Assembly: GCF_047638075.1 (NCBI RefSeq)
Contig: NZ_JBLJBV010000036.1
Coordinates: forward strand, 1-64,000
From: UBA6197 sp047638075
GTDB taxonomy: Bacteria > Pseudomonadota > Alphaproteobacteria > Rhodobacterales > Rhodobacteraceae
Direction of reading: 5' to 3'
DNA length: 64,000 nucleotides
Part shown: positions 59,937 to 64,000 of the stretch, in pieces
How the letters are laid out: every line of letters begins with the position of its first letter
How positions within the stretch are numbered: position 1 is the first letter of the stretch
Notes under the pieces: model-generated
The model's database searches: none
The model's input: the letters and a program-made list of their open reading frames with translations, nothing else
Told to the model about the DNA's origin: nothing
Position numbers and translations under genes: made by a program

Positions 59937-61202
59937 TTATTCCAGATCACCGATCGCCCCGCGCAATGCGGTAACAATCTCATCACATTCGCTTTTCTTG
60001 ATGACGATGGGGGTGAAAAACTTGAGCGATGGCGGCTCAATTTCACTGACCGAATGGCATAGAACGCCGTGCCGGTAAAGGTTGGCATAAAGTTTGCGCG
60101 CCAGGTCACGATTGCGAACCGTAACTGAATGCACGCAACCCAATGCCGTGACCGGGCCAATGATGTCTGGATAATCCTTGCCGACCGCCTCAAATGCCGA
60201 GGCCATATAACCCGACACCTCATTGACATGTTCCAGCATCGCCGGTTGGCTTGCCACATCTAGCACGGCCAGCGCGACCAGGCAGCTGATCTCGTTTCCG
60301 CCCAGACTGGAAATATAGGAAAACTTGTGCTCGTTCATGCACTTTTCATAGATCGCTTCGCGCATCAGCAGCGCACTGACCGGGTAGATCCCCCCCGAAA
60401 GCCCCTTTCCGGTGACAAGCATGTCGGGACGCAGATCATAATGTTCGCTGGCCCATAGCTTGCCGGTGCGGCTGATGCCGGTGCGGGTTTCATCAATGAT
60501 GAACAGCGTTCCACGCTCGCGGCAAAGACGGGTCACACCATCCAGAAACTCGCGTGAGGCAAAATTGAACGTCTCATAGTCCATCGGCTCAAAGACGATG
60601 GCAGCAATGTCCGGCGTCATCTTCTCAGCGATTTCGTCAAGGTCGCCATAAGTTTCAAAGAATTTTGTATTGCTGCCCGGCAGGTTGTAATGGTCGATCA
60701 CCCCTTCGTCGGCCGATCCGGTGATCATCGCGGCAAAGCCGGAATGCCCGTGATACCCGTGACGATAGGCAAGAATTTTTGACCGCCCCGTAAAGCGGAA
60801 TGCGAACATCGTCGCGACATCGATCGAAAGAGTCGAACACAGCGTCATGACGCTATGCGTCAATTCGGGTGACGGCGAAAGTTCGGCCAATTTATCTTGC
60901 AACCGCAGATAGGGCACGTTGGGCACAGACCATAACCCGGTGTCGCGACCATCATCCAATGCCTTGCGCAGCGCCTCGACAACCGCAGGGTGGCGATGCC
61001 CCAGCGAATGAACGCCGCCACCGATCCCGCAGTCAATCAGATGATGTTTGCCCTCAAGATCCCACATGTAGACGCCGTCACGCTTGCCAATAACGAACTC
61101 TGCCCCCTTGGCGCGCTGGCGTTCGGCATTGGACCGCCACGAACGGGCGATATAGGCATCAAGAACCTCTGAACTGGTCTTGAATTCACTTTCGATGTTC
61201 AT
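59937..61202 (-). CDS. Class III PLP-dependent aminotransferase (glutamate-1-semialdehyde aminomutase-like)
   Basis: The 421-residue protein is a class III aminotransferase of the GSA-aminomutase/omega-aminotransferase branch. Visible motifs are IDCGIGGGVHSLGHRHPAVV, AYRHGYHGHSGFAAMITGS, IIDETRTGISRTG (PLP Asp) and the PLP lysine in LVTGKGLSGGIYPVSA. The usual pyridoxal-phosphate-binding SGTEA-type segment reads LCSTLSIDVATMFAF, without the typical NSGTEA sequence, which suggests a specialised subfamily. AAGGAG lies 7 nt before the ATG. It follows the NTF2-like gene by 11 nt and is probably cotranscribed. Substrate unknown. Confidence 0.85.
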   Translation of the reverse strand: MNIESEFKTSSEVLDAYIARSWRSNAERQRAKGAEFVIGKRDGVYMWDLEGKHHLIDCGIGGGVHSLGHRHPAVVEALRKALDDGRDTGLWSVPNVPYLRLQDKLAELSPSPELTHSVMTLCSTLSIDVATMFAFRFTGRSKILAYRHGYHGHSGFAAMITGSADEGVIDHYNLPGSNTKFFETYGDLDEIAEKMTPDIAAIVFEPMDYETFNFASREFLDGVTRLCRERGTLFIIDETRTGISRTGKLWASEHYDLRPDMLVTGKGLSGGIYPVSALLMREAIYEKCMNEHKFSYISSLGGNEISCLVALAVLDVASQPAMLEHVNEVSGYMASAFEAVGKDYPDIIGPVTALGCVHSVTVRNRDLARKLYANLYRHGVLCHSVSEIEPPSLKFFTPIVIKKSECDEIVTALRGAIGDLE

Positions 61203-61213
61203 TTCATTTCTCC

Positions 61214-61597
61214 TTATTTCTGATCAATCATCGTGAAATCCCAGGCCTTCGAGACGATTTTCCAATCGTCACCGAATTTCACCACCACCAGAACATCGGT
61301 GAACAGCTTTGGCAAAAAGACCTCACGCGTGGTGAGAATGGCAAGCGTTGGCGAGAGAAACGAAATGCCAAGCACTTCATCCGCACGGGCCTCACCGCGG
61401 GCCGCCGGAGCCTCGCGGTTGCGCACGACATTCAGATAGGTGGGGACGTCCATGTGGGCATAGGCATTACCGCCGTTGCTGTGGAGGTAGCCATCGGCAT
61501 GGAAAATCGCCTCAAACTTGGCGGCATCCCCCTCATAAAGGGCGTCGAAATAGGTTTGCGCCAGCTCTGCGATGGCGGTGTGATCTTGAACGTTCAT
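61214..61597 (-). CDS. NTF2-like (SnoaL/lumazine-binding-type) protein
   Basis: The 127-residue protein has the NTF2-like cone fold pattern: a first helix IAELAQTYFDALYEGDAAKFEAIF, HADGYLHSNG, then strands ADEVLGISFLSPTLAILTTREVFLP and TDVLVVVKFGDDWKIVSKAW. Proteins of this group can be small-molecule isomerases, hydrolases or just binding proteins. The tight linkage to the class III aminotransferase suggests a role on the same substrate. SD AAAGG lies about 9 nt before the ATG. Confidence 0.82.
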   Translation of the reverse strand: MNVQDHTAIAELAQTYFDALYEGDAAKFEAIFHADGYLHSNGGNAYAHMDVPTYLNVVRNREAPAARGEARADEVLGISFLSPTLAILTTREVFLPKLFTDVLVVVKFGDDWKIVSKAWDFTMIDQK

Positions 61598-61743
61598 TTA
61601 CAGGAACCTTTCATGTGTCAGCGGGAATTGGTCGTGTGGCGGGCTCAGCTATTTTCTCAAATTGAACGCGTCGGGTTTTGGTCAGCAGATCAACTATTCA
61701 TCGGCTTCCCCTTTTGACCCGAAGGCCCGGGCCGCTGCTGTCA

Positions 61744-62691
61744 TCACGCTGCCGCCGTGTCAGCATTCATCACGGCCAGGACCTCGGCCAAGACAGAAAT
61801 CGCCAGCGTGCGCGCATCCCGGGATGAGGGTAGCAATCCAATCGGTCCCCGCAATTGCGCCAAGGCGTCGTCGTTGACGCCCATCGCCTTCAGATCGCGG
61901 ATCCGGGTATCTCTGGCCATACGGCTACCCTGTGCACCGATGTAAAAAGCCGGGTGCAACAACGCCCCCGCCAGGATCGGTGGTTCCCAATCGTGATCAT
62001 GAAAGAAAAGAACGATTGCCGTTCGCGGATCGACCGCAACCTCTGCGGGGAATTCGGGCGTGTGCAAAAGATATGTGTCGCACCCCATCTGCGTGCCATG
62101 TTCCAGGGTTTCGGGATCATGCGACAGCAGAATGTTGGGATATCCCGCAGATTGAACCAGCGCGGCAAATGTTCCCGCCTCGGGGCCTTTGCCGAAAACG
62201 AGAAACCGGATGTCGGGCAGAAAGCGCACATTGAACATTGTGTCGCATACCCCGGTTTCACCCTGATCGCGCAGCGTCAACGCACCGCTTTGCGGCGCAA
62301 TGACAAGCGTGGCCGGTTCTCGGGCAGCGCGCTGCGCAGCCAGACGGCCCAGAACCTTACGGTCCGGGCGCGGCAACAACAAAATCTCAAGACCGCCGCC
62401 ACAGGGCAGCTTGATATCCATAAAGGGTGAACCACGGCCATATCGTACTTTTGTCGGATGTCCGGCCTCAAGGGCCGCCATGGCATGCAGCGCTATATCC
62501 TCTTCGATGCACCCCGAAGACAGGGTGCCGATACGCTGCTTGTCCTTCAAGATTGTCATCACAGCGCCAAGTGGGCGGTAGGACGGGCCTTCGACCGCAA
62601 CAATCACGGCCAGCACCGCATCACCTTCCTGTGCAAGCAAGGCATCAATCGGATCTGAATACAGTCCTTGGGCAAGGCGCATCTTATTCAT
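61744..62691 (-). CDS. XdhC/CoxI family molybdenum-enzyme maturation protein
   Basis: XdhC-type proteins bind Moco, help its sulfuration and insert it into xanthine-dehydrogenase-family enzymes. The 315-residue protein has the XdhC_CoxI N-terminal domain (VIVAVEGPSYRPLGAVMTIL, GTLSSGCIEEDIALHAM with the conserved Cys) and the Rossmann-like C-terminal domain (IRFLVFGKGPEAGTFAALV, YIGAQGSRMARDTRI). I chose the ATG at 62691 because GGGAAG lies 6-8 nt upstream. An ATG at 62745 lacks an SD. It lies 286 nt downstream of the molybdopterin-binding subunit gene on the same strand. Confidence 0.9.
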   Translation of the reverse strand: MNKMRLAQGLYSDPIDALLAQEGDAVLAVIVAVEGPSYRPLGAVMTILKDKQRIGTLSSGCIEEDIALHAMAALEAGHPTKVRYGRGSPFMDIKLPCGGGLEILLLPRPDRKVLGRLAAQRAAREPATLVIAPQSGALTLRDQGETGVCDTMFNVRFLPDIRFLVFGKGPEAGTFAALVQSAGYPNILLSHDPETLEHGTQMGCDTYLLHTPEFPAEVAVDPRTAIVLFFHDHDWEPPILAGALLHPAFYIGAQGSRMARDTRIRDLKAMGVNDDALAQLRGPIGLLPSSRDARTLAISVLAEVLAVMNADTAAA

Positions 62692-62977
62692 CACGAACTT
62701 CCCGGTTGAAAAGACAGTCGCAAGGCTGCCATTTCCATCATTCATTCACACGACGCTATCGACGCTGGCGCACGTCCTGACGTTTCGCGCCGTCCGAAGC
62801 GGGGGGGGCAAGACACCCTCCCCCGCGCTGTTCAATAGTGCCCGAGGACCAAGCCTGAAATTTTCCCTCAGGGTCACTGGCCCAGATTACAGTCAGGGGG
62901 CTGGATCCAATCAAAAATCCGATTCTCACCAGTACCCCCTTTCCTTGTCATCTGCGGGCGATAGCCATGGCAAAAAG
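62692..62977. other. Intergenic region between the Mo-hydroxylase gene and xdhC-like gene
   Basis: This 286-nt gap contains a GC-rich hairpin, GCGGGGG (62799-62805) with CCCCCGC (62820-62826), about 150 nt after the upstream stop. It may be a terminator on the minus strand without a clear T-tract. I see no gene. Confidence 0.4.
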
Positions 62978-64000
62978 CTATGCGTTGGCTGCGTTCAGGG
63001 CACGAACGATCCGTTCGGGGGTGATCGGCATTTCGAAAACCCTGGTCCCGATGGCGTCCGCGATCGCATTGGCGACGGCCGGGGCGGCCGGTGTCATCCC
63101 CGGCTCTCCAATACCTTTGGCACCGAAGGGCCCAATGCCGCTGTGCGATTCAAGGATGATCGTCTCAATCGGCGGCATATCCATCGCTGTCAGCATCAGA
63201 TATTCGCTAAAGGATGGCGTCACCAGTTTGCCTTCCTTGTAGATCATCTCTTCGGTCAGCGCGTAGCCCAGCCCATTCTGGATCCCGCCATGGATCTGGC
63301 CGTCAACAGCGGCACGGTTGATACATTGCCCCACATCATGGGCCGCAATACATTTCAGGATCCGCACCTCGCCGGTTTCGGTGTCAACGGCAACCTCCAT
63401 CGCCATGGCACCATAGGTATAGTCAGGATGCGCCTGCCCCTGCCCCGTTTCCGGGTCCAGAACGTCGGTGAAGGGCGCCCGGAAAATCGCAAGCTCTGAA
63501 CGGTGGACGCCGCGCGTGCCGCAGATCTTGACCAGATCAGCGATGCTCATGCCGCGGTCAGCGTTATCGGCAACGAAAGCCCGGTTGAACTCTAGCCTGA
63601 TTTGCGCCGGGTCCACCTCAAGAAGCTCTGCGGCCACGCCCACCAGGCGTTCACGCACGCCTTCGGCCGCCAGCCGTGCGGCATTACCGGTCATATAAAG
63701 CGCCCGCGAAGCTGTCGTCGTGCCCGCCAGCGGCGTGACCTGAGAGTCCGAGTTGTAGACCGTTACATCTGGTAGCGTCACACCAAGGATCTCAGCGGCG
63801 ATCTGCGCCAGCGACGAGGTCTGACCAGCGCCGATATCAGTAACGCCAGAGCGCACCGTAACCGAGCCGTCCATCTCGATGCCAACCCAGCATTCAGACG
63901 TATCGTGCAAAAAGGTCAGCCGGCCATAGCTTTGCTGATAGGCCGCAACACCCCGACCAATCTTGATCGGGCCTTTCGACGCGGTTGGCTCGCCCAGTGC
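62978..64000 (-). CDS. Xanthine dehydrogenase family protein, molybdopterin-binding subunit (C-terminal part, runs off the window)
   Basis: The 340 visible C-terminal residues belong to the large Moco subunit of the xanthine oxidase family. They include GSVTVRSGVTDIGAGQTSSL, the VYNSDSQVTPLAGTTTASRA substrate/Moco region, CIAAHDVGQCINRAAVDGQI, and the GAKGIGEPGMTPAAPAVANA block with the catalytic Glu. The reading frame stays open to the window edge, so the N-terminal half is missing. It precedes an XdhC-type maturation factor, supporting a functional molybdenum hydroxylase. The substrate (purine, aldehyde or N-heterocycle) cannot be read from this part. Confidence 0.92.
   Translation of the reverse strand, partial: ALGEPTASKGPIKIGRGVAAYQQSYGRLTFLHDTSECWVGIEMDGSVTVRSGVTDIGAGQTSSLAQIAAEILGVTLPDVTVYNSDSQVTPLAGTTTASRALYMTGNAARLAAEGVRERLVGVAAELLEVDPAQIRLEFNRAFVADNADRGMSIADLVKICGTRGVHRSELAIFRAPFTDVLDPETGQGQAHPDYTYGAMAMEVAVDTETGEVRILKCIAAHDVGQCINRAAVDGQIHGGIQNGLGYALTEEMIYKEGKLVTPSFSEYLMLTAMDMPPIETIILESHSGIGPFGAKGIGEPGMTPAAPAVANAIADAIGTRVFEMPITPERIVRALNAANA

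Noticed and set aside
1..64000. CRISPR arrays, insertion sequences, integrases, rRNA genes
   Set aside because: I looked for regularly spaced repeats, transposase-like frames, terminal inverted repeats and rRNA signatures and saw none.

Overview
This 64 kb window is a high-GC chromosomal segment of an alphaproteobacterium, almost certainly a member of the Rhodobacterales. The supporting features are class I lysyl-tRNA synthetase, a GcrA cell-cycle regulator, the NDUFA12/MlaD-like/DUF2155/Aat neighbourhood, a fused ATP sulfurylase/APS kinase, a PHA synthase, ClpP-ClpX, DUF3572, H-NOX-like proteins, and a beta-helix protein resembling the GTA head-spike protein GhsB. Genes are tightly packed with many 1-10 nt overlaps. 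I see no insertion sequence, integrase, CRISPR array or rRNA operon. There is one tRNA, tRNA-Gly(UCC).

Layout: 0.1-2.6 kb, the end of an unidentified gene, anmK and tyrS (divergent). 2.6-8.9 kb, a seven-gene minus-strand unit: an Lrp/AsnC regulator, a complete polar amino-acid ABC importer, and two FAD-dependent DadA/DAO-type oxidoreductases. 9-13 kb, a P1B metal ATPase and Sat/CysC. 13-17 kb, hydroxyacid dehydrogenase-csaA-proC-ybjN and two small membrane-associated proteins. 17-25 kb, an APH/P-loop fusion, PHA synthase, Aat, DUF2155, an MlaD-like protein, NDUFA12, ClpX and ClpP. 25-29 kb, tRNA-Gly, a 5'-nucleotidase-like protein, DUF952, pyrD and a frameshifted arsC.

29-38.8 kb holds the most interesting locus, an apparent eight-gene minus-strand operon: acs, adk, DUF4212, actP-like symporter, a cNMP/CBS/DUF294 protein, an unknown membrane protein, a single-domain response regulator, and a 698-residue membrane protein. 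That last protein joins a HAMP/PAS/degenerate histidine-kinase-like module to an intact DEDDh (DnaQ) exonuclease. The operon links acetate uptake, acetate activation and AMP recycling (Acs makes AMP, Adk consumes it) to a signalling set whose output is unknown.

39-43 kb, a SulP transporter with STAS domain and the GhsB-like spike protein, with no other GTA or phage genes nearby. 43-50 kb, lysS, a TerB-like protein, dacB, nadD, a GGDEF cyclase paired with an H-NOX-like protein (a probable NO-responsive c-di-GMP unit) and a HAD phosphatase. 50-55 kb, DUF3572, a PleD-like REC-REC-GGDEF protein, argF and argD. 55-60 kb, a lone ABC-2 permease, gcrA, rimO and ettA. 60-64 kb, a class III aminotransferase, an NTF2-like protein, XdhC and the C-terminal part of a molybdopterin-binding xanthine dehydrogenase-family subunit that runs off the window.

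All assignments come from reading motifs and gene order by eye. Nothing was confirmed by database search.
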